64,000 bases of DNA from Paracoccus sediminicola (GCF_027912835.1 NZ_CP115768.1:2844501-2908500), one strand, 5' to 3'; counted from the stretch's first letter, positions 9,307-17,723 are shown. A program made the numbers and translations. Notes: generated by a model not told the origin, from the sequence alone.

Positions 9307-9322
9307 GTCCGGCGCGCCGGAC
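9307..9322. repeat. 16-bp perfect palindrome
   Basis: GTCCGGCG and CGCCGGAC abut to form a perfect palindrome. It lies in the gap between the YecA-like gene and leader copy 2. No function can be assigned; the rest of 9143-9394 shows nothing else clear. Confidence 0.4.
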
Positions 9323-9394
9323 CCGAGCCAGCGTTCCGCCGTCTCGGCCCATGCGGGTGACGCCCCCTCGTGCGGGGTAAAAATATGGCGCCCG

Positions 9395-9837
9395 CCGCGC
9401 AGGCGCGCGGGCAAGTAGGGCAATGGTCTGCGCCGGGCTTCAACGGGCCTTTGGCCCGCTCAGCCCCGCGCAGGCTCGATCCTGTTTGATTTGGGCCGCC
9501 CAACATCCCGGGTTCGGAAAGTAAAAAGACAAGCGCCGCGTGCCGCGTCGTCTTCGCCGGGGACCCCGTGTCCTCGGCCTCTGCTTTTGCGGCCAAAATC
9601 CTTATTCAGCCTGTTCCAGCCTGAAACGTTTTTGACCTTTGGGGCCTGCGGGCCGCGCAATGTCCCCGTCTGCGATCCTTTGACTGTCCGCCCCCGGGCC
9701 GTGGGTCGGGCTTCGCTCCCACCCACTCTGTTCCGCCGGAAACATGCGTTTCCGGTCAGATCAGATTGGCCGCGGCGCAGCCCATAGGCGGAGAGAGGGG
9801 CACGGGGCCCCGCCCGCGAGAGAGAAGGAGGCCACAG
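9395..9837 (+). promoter_or_regulatory. Long structured leader, copy 2, upstream of the small-gene operon
   Basis: Homologous to 6655-7041 with the same ordered blocks and the same terminal ribosome site (GGAGGCCACA before ATG). It carries about 60 bp (around 9582-9645) that copy 1 lacks. Divergence is spread along the repeat, so this is an old duplication. The following gene is unrelated to ardC, which points to a portable promoter or single-strand element and not to a duplicated gene. Confidence 0.75.
9736..9755 (+). promoter_or_regulatory. Hairpin of leader copy 2
   Basis: Arms CCGGAAAC and GTTTCCGG pair perfectly around ATGC. Relative to copy 1 (CCGAATAC, GTATTCGG), A:T became G:C at the fourth pair and T:A became A:T at the sixth. 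Confidence 0.75.
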
Positions 9838-10140
9838 ATGGCTTGCAGATATCAGCCCCCGAAGTTCTGGACCTGCGATTGTGATCGCACCACCGGCGGA
9901 CACATCATCGCAGGGCATTATTCGGCATGCGTCTATTGCGGCAAGACCCTCGCGAGCTTGAAAGAGATCGTCGTGCCGTCTGGCCTGGGCGGTGTCTTCA
10001 CCGTGGAGATCCTCGAGGTGGGCGACGCACGCGCCAAGGTGCAGGTGGTGGGCAGTGCGAACGGCTATAACCAGCTGCCCCCGTTTGACGTGGCGCTGAA
10101 GGACATCGCGCCGCGCTGGAAGCGGGAGGCGACGGTATGA
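9838..10140 (+). CDS. Unknown cysteine-rich protein, first gene behind leader copy 2
   Basis: 100 residues from ATG 9838 with AAGGAGGCC upstream. CDCD and CVYC near residues 13-37, with H22 and H27 nearby, look like a zinc-binding head. The rest is a small beta-rich domain (GVFTVEILEVGDARAKVQVV). I do not recognise the family. It overlaps the next gene (ATGA) and opens a four-gene overlapping operon that shares its leader with ardC, so an early role in the recipient is plausible. Confidence 0.6.
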   Translation: MACRYQPPKFWTCDCDRTTGGHIIAGHYSACVYCGKTLASLKEIVVPSGLGGVFTVEILEVGDARAKVQVVGSANGYNQLPPFDVALKDIAPRWKREATV

Positions 10141-10346
10141 GCCTGCAGCCCGATTATCACAGCGACGACTTCGCCACCGCCCGGCTCGACGCCATGGTCA
10201 CCCTGCGCGACGCCGCGCGGGAGGCCCGGGCCGCGCTCTATGCGGCCCTCAATCGGCTGGAGCTCAAAGACCTCGACGGCGAGGAAGGCCCGTTCATCGA
10301 CGATTGCCTCGTGGCCATCGCCATGCTCGAGGAGGCGCTCAAGTGA
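10137..10346 (+). CDS. Small unknown helical protein
   Basis: 69 residues, acidic and predicted helical (LDAMVTLRDAAREARAALYA). It overlaps both neighbours by 4 nt in the leading-region operon. No motif is recognised. Confidence 0.55.
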   Translation: MSLQPDYHSDDFATARLDAMVTLRDAAREARAALYAALNRLELKDLDGEEGPFIDDCLVAIAMLEEALK

Positions 10347-10561
10347 CCTTGCAAGAGATCAAGGCAGCCGTGGACGCGGGACACCGCGTTCACTGGGCCA
10401 ACCCGGGCTATCGCGTCACCCGCGACCAGCTTGGGCAATATCTGATCCTCTACACCCGCACCGGTGATGCCATCGGGCTGACGGACCAGACCGGCACACT
10501 GCTCAATGGCGCGCCGGATGAATTCTTTATCGGCGAGACGGCAGAGGAGGCCGCGCAATGA
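10343..10561 (+). CDS. Small unknown protein
   Basis: 72 residues from GTG 10343, which overlaps the previous stop (GTGA) with GGAGGCGC upstream. The sequence (VDAGHRVHWANPGYRVTRDQ) suggests a compact beta-rich domain of the type seen in plasmid leading-region hypotheticals. No function is known. Confidence 0.55.
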   Translation: MTLQEIKAAVDAGHRVHWANPGYRVTRDQLGQYLILYTRTGDAIGLTDQTGTLLNGAPDEFFIGETAEEAAQ

Positions 10562-10899
10562 CCAAGGTTCAGATCACGCAAGACCTGCGCCGCGAAGACG
10601 GCACCGGCTGGCAGGTGGGCGAGGTAGACGGCTGGCAGGTCGCACGGGAATTCGTGCGACCGCTGGACAGCTTCGATCCGGAGACCGGCAGCTTTGCCTA
10701 TGCCCTCGGCCCGGCGATCCCCGGGCCATGGTGCTACAATGTCACAGGCTTCACCACGCGGCCCGATTGGCCGGAGCATCCCCAGTATGACGGCAATTGC
10801 GGACATGTCGCGCGTAGCGATGGCAGCACGCAGCCTGTGCGCCTCTTTGGCCGCACGCTCTTCGTGACGCCCCATGGCACGGAGAGCTGGACCCACTGA
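10558..10899 (+). CDS. Unknown protein, last gene of the small-gene operon
   Basis: 113 residues, overlapping the previous gene by ATGA. Rich in Gly, Trp and Pro (GWQVGEVDGWQVAREFVRPL), so probably beta-structured; no catalytic motif is evident. It is followed 45 bp later by the 11-bp hairpin at 10945. Confidence 0.55.
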   Translation: MTKVQITQDLRREDGTGWQVGEVDGWQVAREFVRPLDSFDPETGSFAYALGPAIPGPWCYNVTGFTTRPDWPEHPQYDGNCGHVARSDGSTQPVRLFGRTLFVTPHGTESWTH

Positions 10900-10944
10900 G
10901 CACTGCCGCGCTGCCGGAGCCCCCGGCGGCGCTGCATTCAAAAT

Positions 10945-10985
10945 TTCCGGTCGGCGCGCGGGAGGCCCCCGCTTGCCGACCGGAA
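10945..10985. promoter_or_regulatory. 11-bp hairpin with 19-nt loop after the small-gene cassette
   Basis: TTCCGGTCGGC and GCCGACCGGAA pair perfectly around 19 nt. AAAA precedes and CGGCGC follows, as at 8166-8206. Stem pairs 1, 8, 9 and 11 differ from that copy on both arms. There is no T-run. Confidence 0.65.
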
Positions 10986-11131
10986 CGGCGCAAGGCGCCG
11001 GATTGCGCGATGGGTGTCCAAAGGAATGGCCGACATCTACATGTTGTGCCGTGCTCGATAGGGTGCATAACATGGTTGACCTTGATCCCCTTTTGTTCCA
11101 GTCTGGGGCTATCAACAAAGGAGCTGCCCCT

Positions 11132-11449
11132 ATGTCTGATGCCGCTGAACTTCAGCACGCCCCGACGCCGCTGCCGCCGACGCAAAAGCAAATCCTCTAT
11201 GCGCGCCAGCTGTCCCTGCAGGCCAACGCCGTGCTGCCCTGGCAGGCGCAGCAGGATCGCCGGGCTTTGTCGCGCTGGATCGATGAGCAGAAGGCCGTGG
11301 CGCGTAATTCGGATGCTGCCCGCCGGCCGACCTCCAAGCAGGTCGCCTTTGCCGAGCGTCTGGCCGCCATGAAGCGCACCCATGTGCCGGATGAATGTTT
11401 CCAGGATCGCCAACTGATGAGCCGGTGGATCGACAGCCAAACCCACTGA
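11132..11449 (+). CDS. Unknown protein with two internal repeats
   Basis: 105 residues from ATG 11132 (AAAGGAG upstream). Two halves match: PTQKQILYARQLS with DRRALSRWID, and PTSKQVAFAERLA with DRQLMSRWID, about 55 residues apart. The pattern is reminiscent of the small DUF3072-type helical domain, duplicated. It sits between the small-gene operon and ssb, where such genes are common on alphaproteobacterial plasmids; function unknown. Confidence 0.65.
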   Translation: MSDAAELQHAPTPLPPTQKQILYARQLSLQANAVLPWQAQQDRRALSRWIDEQKAVARNSDAARRPTSKQVAFAERLAAMKRTHVPDECFQDRQLMSRWIDSQTH

Positions 11450-11870
11450 CACTGTCTGTCTCAGATCGAGCGCCGCCGCCTGGACCTCGATCGCTGCCTC
11501 GGCCCGGACTGCTCTGCCCAGTTCGGGCCGCTTTTTGCGGGTGAGCGTCTCCTCGGGGTCTGTGATCATGCCGCGGTGAGCAGCGCGCCGTTCGTCGCCA
11601 CGATCCTTGAGCTGGACCAACGGAGCTGAGCTGCCCCCGGGCCGATCCGGAATTCCCTCGGTCTCGCGCTCCATGCCTTGCCTCTCCTGTTCGCGTGGGT
11701 CTCACAACGCAACCTTTGGCGCGGGCCGGGCTTAGCGAGCGGACGCGGGGCGCCCTTCAACCACAAAACCGGTTTCCACGAGGTGGACCCTCCGATTTTG
11801 CAGTTGATCGCGGCCCGTCCCGGCCGCGGGCGTTTGTCATCGAACCACGCAATGAACAGGAGATGAGATC
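11450..11870. other. Gap before ssb with no clear gene
   Basis: 421 bp. A minus-strand frame is open through part of it (about 11457-11674) with plausible residues but no ribosome site or family, so I left it out. The palindrome AAACCGGTTT lies near 11767. It presumably holds the ssb promoter; an AGGAGATG-like ribosome site precedes the ssb ATG. Confidence 0.4.
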
Positions 11871-12224
11871 ATGCGGAGCTTCAGCGAATTCCAGATCATC
11901 GGCCGGGTTGGCAAACTCAAAGAGGTTGGCCCGACCCTTCGGATCAGCCTCGCCTCGGAATACGGTCGCAAGGACGACCGCGGCGAGTTCCAGCAGAACA
12001 CCTTCTGGAACGAAGTCACGCTCTTCAACGAGGCGACCATCACCTGGGCCAAGGCCAATATCCGCCCCGGCGATATCGTCCACGCCCGCGGCACGATCCG
12101 CCAGAGCCAGTGGGAGGCCCAGGACGGCTCGACCGTCTACGGCGTCACCCTCGCTGCCGAGCAGATCGACGACTTCAGCCATGATGAACGGCGCCGGGCT
12201 GAGGCAGCCGTCATCGAAGACTGA
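11871..12224 (+). CDS. ssb: Plasmid-type single-stranded DNA-binding protein
   Basis: 117 residues with an OB-fold pattern: EFQIIGRVGKLKEVG, NTFWNEVTLFNEAT, then KANIRPGDIVHARGTIRQSQ. It is shorter than chromosomal SSB and lacks the usual C-terminal tail ending DDDIPF; it ends in VIED, so it may not recruit the normal SSB partners. Located about 220 bp from the oriT-like repeats and read toward them, it is placed to coat the incoming strand in the recipient, as leading-region ssb genes do. Confidence 0.85.
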   Translation: MRSFSEFQIIGRVGKLKEVGPTLRISLASEYGRKDDRGEFQQNTFWNEVTLFNEATITWAKANIRPGDIVHARGTIRQSQWEAQDGSTVYGVTLAAEQIDDFSHDERRRAEAAVIED

Positions 12225-12439
12225 TCCTGGTGGCGGGCCTTCGGGCCCAAACACCGCTTGCAAATCGCATAACGCGCTGCCGATCGTTCGGTGGCGCGTT
12301 GTCATGTTTGGCTGCGCGGCTTGGCCAAAACACGCCGGCCCGCAGCCCTTCCAAGCCCGGGATCGCCCCGGTGCTTGAAGACCCGCCGGGGTGCATCCTG
12401 CCCCCGGCGGAGGAGGCAGCCTGAGGGCTGCCACACGGA

Positions 12440-12513
12440 ATACGAGGCATTTGATGCAAAGCTATAGCATTGCGTCAATCGTTATGATCCGTCATAACGA
12501 CCCTGCCTCGTAT
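12440..12513. other. Candidate origin of transfer: nested inverted repeats
   Basis: Three dyads lie in 74 bp. ATACGAGGCA (12440-12449) and TGCCTCGTAT (12504-12513) are perfect outer arms. Between them is a 28-bp near-palindrome (12451-12478) centred on GCTATAGC, and a 22-bp dyad, TCGTTATGA and TCATAACGA, around TCCG (12479-12500). It lies 34 bp before the MobC-like gene and the relaxase gene follows, the usual place for oriT. It could also be the autoregulatory operator of the mob operon, or both. The nick site cannot be named. Confidence 0.6.
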
Positions 12514-12546
12514 GAGAGTGGCAAGAAATAGGGATGATTACTTCAC

Positions 12547-13137
12547 ATGGCCGCCCGCCCCGCCAAATCGATGATCCGGCTCACAGGAGAGCAGCGCTTC
12601 GCCATCGTGCGCAAGCGCTCGGAGGGCGTGGCGGTGGCCGATCTGGCGCGGGCGTATGGCGTCACGGAGCGGACGATCTACTACACGCTGCAGGGCGATC
12701 AGAACCGCAAGGTCGATGGCAGGGTGCGCACCGAGTTGGTCAATGTGCGGCTGACCGAGAGGGAGTTGCGGGACTTCGATGCGCTGCTGTCCCGGCGTCA
12801 GATCGCCAGCCGGGCGGAGGCGCTGCGGCGGCTGATCCATGCGGCGAGCGATCTCTTCGTGCCCGATGATGATCTGGCCTCGGAAATGCGCGGGCTGTCG
12901 GCGGCGCTCAACCGCGCAGGCAACAACGTGAACCAGATCGCGCAGCGCCTGAACGAGGCCAAGCAGCGCGGCAAGGTGGCGCCCTATGGTGAGGGCGCCC
13001 ATTCCCAAGTGCGCGCCATTGGAGCGCTTGTCTTCGACATTGCCGACCAGGTGCAGGAGATGGCTGAGCGTCGGCGCAAGGCGCTCTCGGGCGAGGTCGC
13101 GCGCGTATTGCAGGGAGTGGGCGATGGCGCGGAATAA
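12547..13137 (+). CDS. mobC: MobC-like relaxosome accessory protein
   Basis: 196 residues. Residues 10-50 form a helix-turn-helix (RKRSEGVAVADLARAYGVTE). VRLTERELRDFDALLSRR suggests a ribbon-helix-helix-like segment. The MobC signature follows at about residue 123 (LNRAGNNVNQIAQRLNEA). Such proteins bind oriT and help the relaxase nick. It overlaps the relaxase gene by 14 nt and is preceded by the nested repeats, which it may bind. Confidence 0.85.
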   Translation: MAARPAKSMIRLTGEQRFAIVRKRSEGVAVADLARAYGVTERTIYYTLQGDQNRKVDGRVRTELVNVRLTERELRDFDALLSRRQIASRAEALRRLIHAASDLFVPDDDLASEMRGLSAALNRAGNNVNQIAQRLNEAKQRGKVAPYGEGAHSQVRAIGALVFDIADQVQEMAERRRKALSGEVARVLQGVGDGAE

Positions 13138-14950
13138 CGCGATAGCCGCGCATCGCGACGCCTTCTTCGATCGTGACTGGAGCCGGATCAGCGGCAGCGC
13201 ACCGCGGGGTCGGCAGAAGCAGATGGTGCGCGCCGCCATGGGGCATACGCCAGCCATCTTCAAAGCCATCCGCTCGGGTGGCACCCATTCCCGTGCGCAG
13301 CTCAGCAACCAACTGGGCTACCTCACCTCGAAATCCTCCCTGATCATCGACAGCCGTGGCACCTATGACGGGCAGGCCCGGCTGAGCAACAAAGAGGTCG
13401 AACAGGTCACCCGCCGCTTTGCGGCGCAATGGGATGAGCGGTTCAACCCCAAGCTTGGCCATACCTCGCATCTCTTGATGGCCTATCCCATCGGCACGCG
13501 CGGGGAAGATGTGGGTGAGATCACCCGCGAGATCTGCGAGCGGTTCTTCCAAGGGGACGGCAGCCACTTCGACTATATCGCCGCCGTGCATGAAGACCGT
13601 GATCACCCCCATGCGCATATCGTGCTGAACCGGCGGAGCAAGGATGGCGAGCTGTTCTTTCTCAAGGAAGGCCATCACTTCAACTACGACGCCTTCCGCG
13701 AGGCGATGGTGGAGGTCGGCGACCGCTACGGGCTGCGGCTCGAGGCCACCCGCCGGGTCGAGCGTGGCCACACAGCGAAACCGCCCGCGGACGCCGAAAT
13801 CCGCCGCGCGATGGAAACCGGCCAGGAGCTCTGCGAGCGCCAGCGGGTGGGCCCGGAGCTGGACCGGACCTTGGCCGAGATCGCGGGCCATTCCCGGGCC
13901 TATCGTGGGCTCGCGGCCGAGGCCTCCAAGCAGAACTACGAGGACATCGCTCGCGCCCTGGAGAAGGCCGCGATGGCCTTGGACCGGGGGCAGCCCCTCA
14001 CAGCAGATGGAAAGGTATACGGCATGGCAGAGGACCAGCCCTCATTCGACGCGGTCGTGGAGGCCTTCCATGACAAGATCGCCCAGGCCGAGCGTGTAGT
14101 GGCCGAAGCCCCCGCGGAGCGGCGCGTGGAACTGGAATATGAGCTGAACGAGATCTACCGCGACATCTCCCATCTGAGCCCGCTCGGGACACAGTCCCAC
14201 ACGCTGCTCGAAGAACCGTCGAGCAGCGGTGTCTATTCCGCGGCGAATATCGACTTTGAGGTCGTGGACCGACTTGGCACCGATGCGTTGGCCGACCGGA
14301 TCGAGCGTGCGCTCGAGGGCACCGGCATCTCAGCCGAGGACGTGGTCGCCCGCGTGGAGCTTGGCGCGGAGAACGCCGCGCTCGAGCGGCAATGGCTGGC
14401 CCGCGACCTGCGCGCCATTGCCGAGACCGAAGGACTCGATCTGACCCGGGCCGATGAGCTGGAGCAGGCCATCGACCGGCTGGATACCGTGCATGGAGAA
14501 TTGGGTCGCGCCCTGGCAGAGGCCGAGGTGCTGCGCGACAGTGGCGAACGCGACATGCTCGATGACACCGACCGCGCGGCGCGGGACGCAGATTTGGCCG
14601 GCCTGCCGCCAACCGCGGCCGAGGTGCTCGGCCGCCTGCGGGATGACCCGGCCAGCGATCCGTTCCGCGATGAGGCCGAGCGCCTGGCCTTCCGCGGCGA
14701 GATCGACGCGCGGATCGGGGATGAGCGCGCCATCGATCTGGCCACCGGCGATGAGGATGCGCTGGAGGAGGTGCTCGAGGACCGGCTGGACCGGCTCTAC
14801 ATGGCAAAAGCCTATCTGCAGAGCGATGCGGCGCTGGCCCAGAGTGCGGCCATGGAACATGTGTTGGACGAGATCGCCAATGAAGAGATCGACGTGCAGC
14901 GTGAGCGCCATGGCGACACCGATGGCGAAGGGGGACCGCGTCATGGGTAA
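13124..14950 (+). CDS. VirD2/MobA-type relaxase
   Basis: 608 residues from ATG 13124. The metal-binding motif III HEDRDHPHAHIVLNRR lies at about residues 156-171, typical of the MOBP/VirD2 group. An upstream conserved region, QLSNQLGYLTSKSSLIIDS, probably carries the catalytic tyrosine. The C-terminal 350 residues are acidic and helical, with no recognised second domain, and may carry the secretion signal. It would nick at oriT and pilot the strand through the VirB channel. It overlaps the mobC-like gene by 14 nt and the coupling-protein gene by 8 nt. Confidence 0.9.
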   Translation: MARNNAIAAHRDAFFDRDWSRISGSAPRGRQKQMVRAAMGHTPAIFKAIRSGGTHSRAQLSNQLGYLTSKSSLIIDSRGTYDGQARLSNKEVEQVTRRFAAQWDERFNPKLGHTSHLLMAYPIGTRGEDVGEITREICERFFQGDGSHFDYIAAVHEDRDHPHAHIVLNRRSKDGELFFLKEGHHFNYDAFREAMVEVGDRYGLRLEATRRVERGHTAKPPADAEIRRAMETGQELCERQRVGPELDRTLAEIAGHSRAYRGLAAEASKQNYEDIARALEKAAMALDRGQPLTADGKVYGMAEDQPSFDAVVEAFHDKIAQAERVVAEAPAERRVELEYELNEIYRDISHLSPLGTQSHTLLEEPSSSGVYSAANIDFEVVDRLGTDALADRIERALEGTGISAEDVVARVELGAENAALERQWLARDLRAIAETEGLDLTRADELEQAIDRLDTVHGELGRALAEAEVLRDSGERDMLDDTDRAARDADLAGLPPTAAEVLGRLRDDPASDPFRDEAERLAFRGEIDARIGDERAIDLATGDEDALEEVLEDRLDRLYMAKAYLQSDAALAQSAAMEHVLDEIANEEIDVQRERHGDTDGEGGPRHG

Positions 14951-16859
14951 GGGACGGATAGTCATCGGCGTGCTGAGCTTTGCCCTGCTTGGCGCGGCCT
15001 TGGGCTATGCGCTGGCTTCGGCCTTCCTCGCCTTCCATTGGTATGGCATGGGCGCCGAGATCGACTTCCTGGTGATTGCCCGCAGCTACGCTGAGCTGCG
15101 CACCGCCCATCCCGGCGACATGACCATCGTGCATCTGATCATCGGGACCAGCACTGGGGCCGGGCTGCTACTGAGCGCGATCCTGATGAACGATATGCTC
15201 ACACGGTTTGGCGAGACCCACTGGCAGACGCGCAGTGAGCTCAAGCGCAACGGCTTCATGGGCGAGCCCGGTCAGGGCTTCATCCTCGGCAAGACAGGGC
15301 CGCCAAAGCGCTCAGTGCCGTTCTTGCTCTCCACCGTATTCCCGCATGCCCTGATCGTGGCGCCCACGGGACGCGGCAAGACCACGGGCTTCGTGATCCC
15401 GAACCTGTTGACCTATCAGGGCAGCACCGTGGTGCTCGACGTCAAAGGTGAGAACTTCGAGGCCACGGCGCGGCACCGCGCCGCGCAGGGCGACGCGGTC
15501 TTCCGCTTTGCGCCCACCGATTGGAAGGATGGCCGTTCGCACCGCTACAACCCGCTTCTGCGCATCGCCTCGCTGGAGAATGTCGACCGTCAGCAGATGG
15601 AGCTGCAGCTTCTGGCCTCGCTCTTTCTGCAGGCCGACAGTGACCGCGTGCAGGGCCTGCTGGATGGCGGCATCGATCTCTTCGTCGCCGCGGGTCTCTT
15701 GGCCTTCGAGCGCAAGCGGCCCACCTTGGGCGAGATCTACCGCATCACCGCCTCGGGCGGCGACAAGCAGAAGGAATATCGCCGCCGCGCCGATGAGGTG
15801 CAGAACCCCGCTGCCCAGCTGATCTTCATGCGCATGGCCTCGACCAACAACGATACGCTGACCTCGTACCTATCGCTCTTGATGACCTCCGGCCTCAAGC
15901 AATGGGCCAACCCGGCCATTGACCGCGCCACGGCCACGTCAGACTTCGACTTCCGCGATATCCGCCGCACGCCCTTCAGCGTCTATCTCGTGGTCGAGCC
16001 GCTGATGGTAAAACCGCTGGCGCCGCTGATCCGGCTCTTCTTCTCCGACCTGTTGGCGTCTCTGCAGGACCATGAACCAGGCGAGGACGAGCCCTGGCCG
16101 GTCATGATCATGCTCGACGAGTTCAACCGCCTGGGCAAAATGCCCATCGTGCTCGACAGTATCGAAACCCTGCGCTCCTACCGTGCCAATCTCGCCATCG
16201 TCACCCAGACCATTCCCGCCCTCGACGAGATCTACGGTGAAAACGCCCGCCGCGCCCTACAGGGCAATGCCGGGATCAAACTCTACCTCACCCCCTCTGA
16301 TGAGAAGACCATCGAAGAACTGAGCAAGGCCGTCGGCAAGACCACGAAACGCGTGGTCACACGCTCCCGCGCGATCGGCCGCAATCCCTTCGCCGGGCGC
16401 AGCATGTCCGAACGCACCGAAGAAACTGCGCTGCTGCCTGAGGATGAGGCCCGCCGCATGGCGCTCGACGACATTGTCATGGTGGTCGATGCTCAGATGC
16501 CCGTGCGCGCCAAGCGGATCAAGTACTATGAGGACAGCTTCTTCAAGGCGATCTATGATCAGCAGAGCGGCCCACTGCCATACCCGTCTGCCAGCGATCA
16601 GGTGCGCGGGCTGGAGGGGCAGATCAAGGCACTGGAGGCAAAGGTGGGGGCGTTGGAGTTGCCCGGAGCGGAGCCCAACGCGCCGGCGAAGAAAAAGGCA
16701 AAGGCGGGCGGCAGGCGCCGCGCGGAGGTTGAAGCCATGAAAGACAACAGAGGCAAGAAGGCATCGAGGTCTGAGCCGAGGCCAGCGCCCAACGCTGAGG
16801 CCTACCAGAAAGGCACGCGCCAACTTGATCAGTTCCTGAATGAGGCGGCAGCCGGTTGA
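14943..16859 (+). CDS. virD4: VirD4/TraG coupling ATPase
   Basis: 638 residues from ATG 14943. Two N-terminal membrane helices (GVLSFALLGAALGYALASAF, and about residues 58-80) are followed by Walker A APTGRGKTTGF at about residue 140 and Walker B VMIMLDEFNRLG at about 390. The C-terminal 100 residues are charged and variable. It links relaxosome to VirB channel at the inner membrane. It completes the mob operon; the virB genes are 11 kb away in the opposite orientation, separated by the copper cargo. Confidence 0.92.
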   Translation: MGKGRIVIGVLSFALLGAALGYALASAFLAFHWYGMGAEIDFLVIARSYAELRTAHPGDMTIVHLIIGTSTGAGLLLSAILMNDMLTRFGETHWQTRSELKRNGFMGEPGQGFILGKTGPPKRSVPFLLSTVFPHALIVAPTGRGKTTGFVIPNLLTYQGSTVVLDVKGENFEATARHRAAQGDAVFRFAPTDWKDGRSHRYNPLLRIASLENVDRQQMELQLLASLFLQADSDRVQGLLDGGIDLFVAAGLLAFERKRPTLGEIYRITASGGDKQKEYRRRADEVQNPAAQLIFMRMASTNNDTLTSYLSLLMTSGLKQWANPAIDRATATSDFDFRDIRRTPFSVYLVVEPLMVKPLAPLIRLFFSDLLASLQDHEPGEDEPWPVMIMLDEFNRLGKMPIVLDSIETLRSYRANLAIVTQTIPALDEIYGENARRALQGNAGIKLYLTPSDEKTIEELSKAVGKTTKRVVTRSRAIGRNPFAGRSMSERTEETALLPEDEARRMALDDIVMVVDAQMPVRAKRIKYYEDSFFKAIYDQQSGPLPYPSASDQVRGLEGQIKALEAKVGALELPGAEPNAPAKKKAKAGGRRRAEVEAMKDNRGKKASRSEPRPAPNAEAYQKGTRQLDQFLNEAAAG

Positions 16860-16895
16860 GGGCGGTCGCGAGGCAATCTGCTACAGCGAAGCGGG

Positions 16896-17723
16896 TCAGC
16901 GCATAAGGCTGGCAATGACCTTGCTCGCCTTCGGGTGATCGATGGTTTCCAGCACAGCAATGACCGGCTCACACCATTTCGGACTTTGACGTGCGAGCTG
17001 ACCAAGCCGGATGACAACATCCTCGTTGGCGACGAAGCTGAGCGCGTCAAGGAGAGTTCGGCTTGGGCGCACACGGATCTCGTAGAGCAACACGTCGCGC
17101 GCATCTTCTTCTCCCGCCTCCGCAAGGGCGACTGCAGCTGCCCGGCGGACCTCGCGCACAGGGTCTGTCAAATAGGGGTAGATGTCATCGAGCGAGACAT
17201 CCGAGGCCACAGCCAAACTCAAGGCCGCACAGCGCACATCTGCTTGTGCGCTGCTCAGCCCGGCCTCCACAATGGATTTGGGAAGAGTAACTCTACTGGC
17301 GGCTGCTGCCCGAACAAGGAATGGCTCGAAGCAGGGTAGAATCTGCCCCATGCGCAGGATTGCCTCCACCAAGTTCCGATCAGCCGTGGTGATCGCCATG
17401 GTGAGGACGAGCTCTTGCTCTACCGTGGGCCTCTCGCCCCCAAAGCCAAGAAACCGACCCCAGAGTTTGAGGGCTGCCTCTTGCCAGCCCAAGGGGCGCC
17501 GCTTGATCAGCTCGGCGCCAAGACCCGAGACGGACGCCACCGACGCTTTGGGAAGCTCCGCCAGCAAGGCCTCGTCGCTCATCTCTTCTGGCCGCATAGG
17601 GGATGATGTGACGGGCGCGGCGCCGCGCGCATAATCGGCGCAATCCTCCAGATGGGCGGGAGACGGCGCCGGGGCAAAAAGGTCGAGCTGGACAGGGTCC
17701 GAGGATGACGTGGGCTTGCGCAT
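16896..17723 (-). CDS. HEAT-repeat protein with N-terminal clamp-binding-like motif
   Basis: 275 residues from ATG 17723 (the upstream ATG at 17750 adds nine residues). Residues 12-16 are QLDLF, which fits the bacterial sliding-clamp motif QL[SD]LF, in a disordered proline-rich head. After about residue 70 the protein is helical repeats (VRCAALSLAVASDVSLDDIY, VREVRRAAAVALAEAGEEDA) of HEAT type. It converges on virD4 and stands alone. It may tether to the replication clamp and act as a scaffold; this is inference from the motif. Confidence 0.65.
   Translation of the reverse strand: MRKPTSSSDPVQLDLFAPAPSPAHLEDCADYARGAAPVTSSPMRPEEMSDEALLAELPKASVASVSGLGAELIKRRPLGWQEAALKLWGRFLGFGGERPTVEQELVLTMAITTADRNLVEAILRMGQILPCFEPFLVRAAAASRVTLPKSIVEAGLSSAQADVRCAALSLAVASDVSLDDIYPYLTDPVREVRRAAAVALAEAGEEDARDVLLYEIRVRPSRTLLDALSFVANEDVVIRLGQLARQSPKWCEPVIAVLETIDHPKASKVIASLMR

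Noticed and set aside
10751..11674. 307-residue minus-strand open frame
   Set aside because: Mostly antisense to the two-repeat protein; no ribosome site or family. The part in the gap (11457-11674) cannot be excluded but is not supported.
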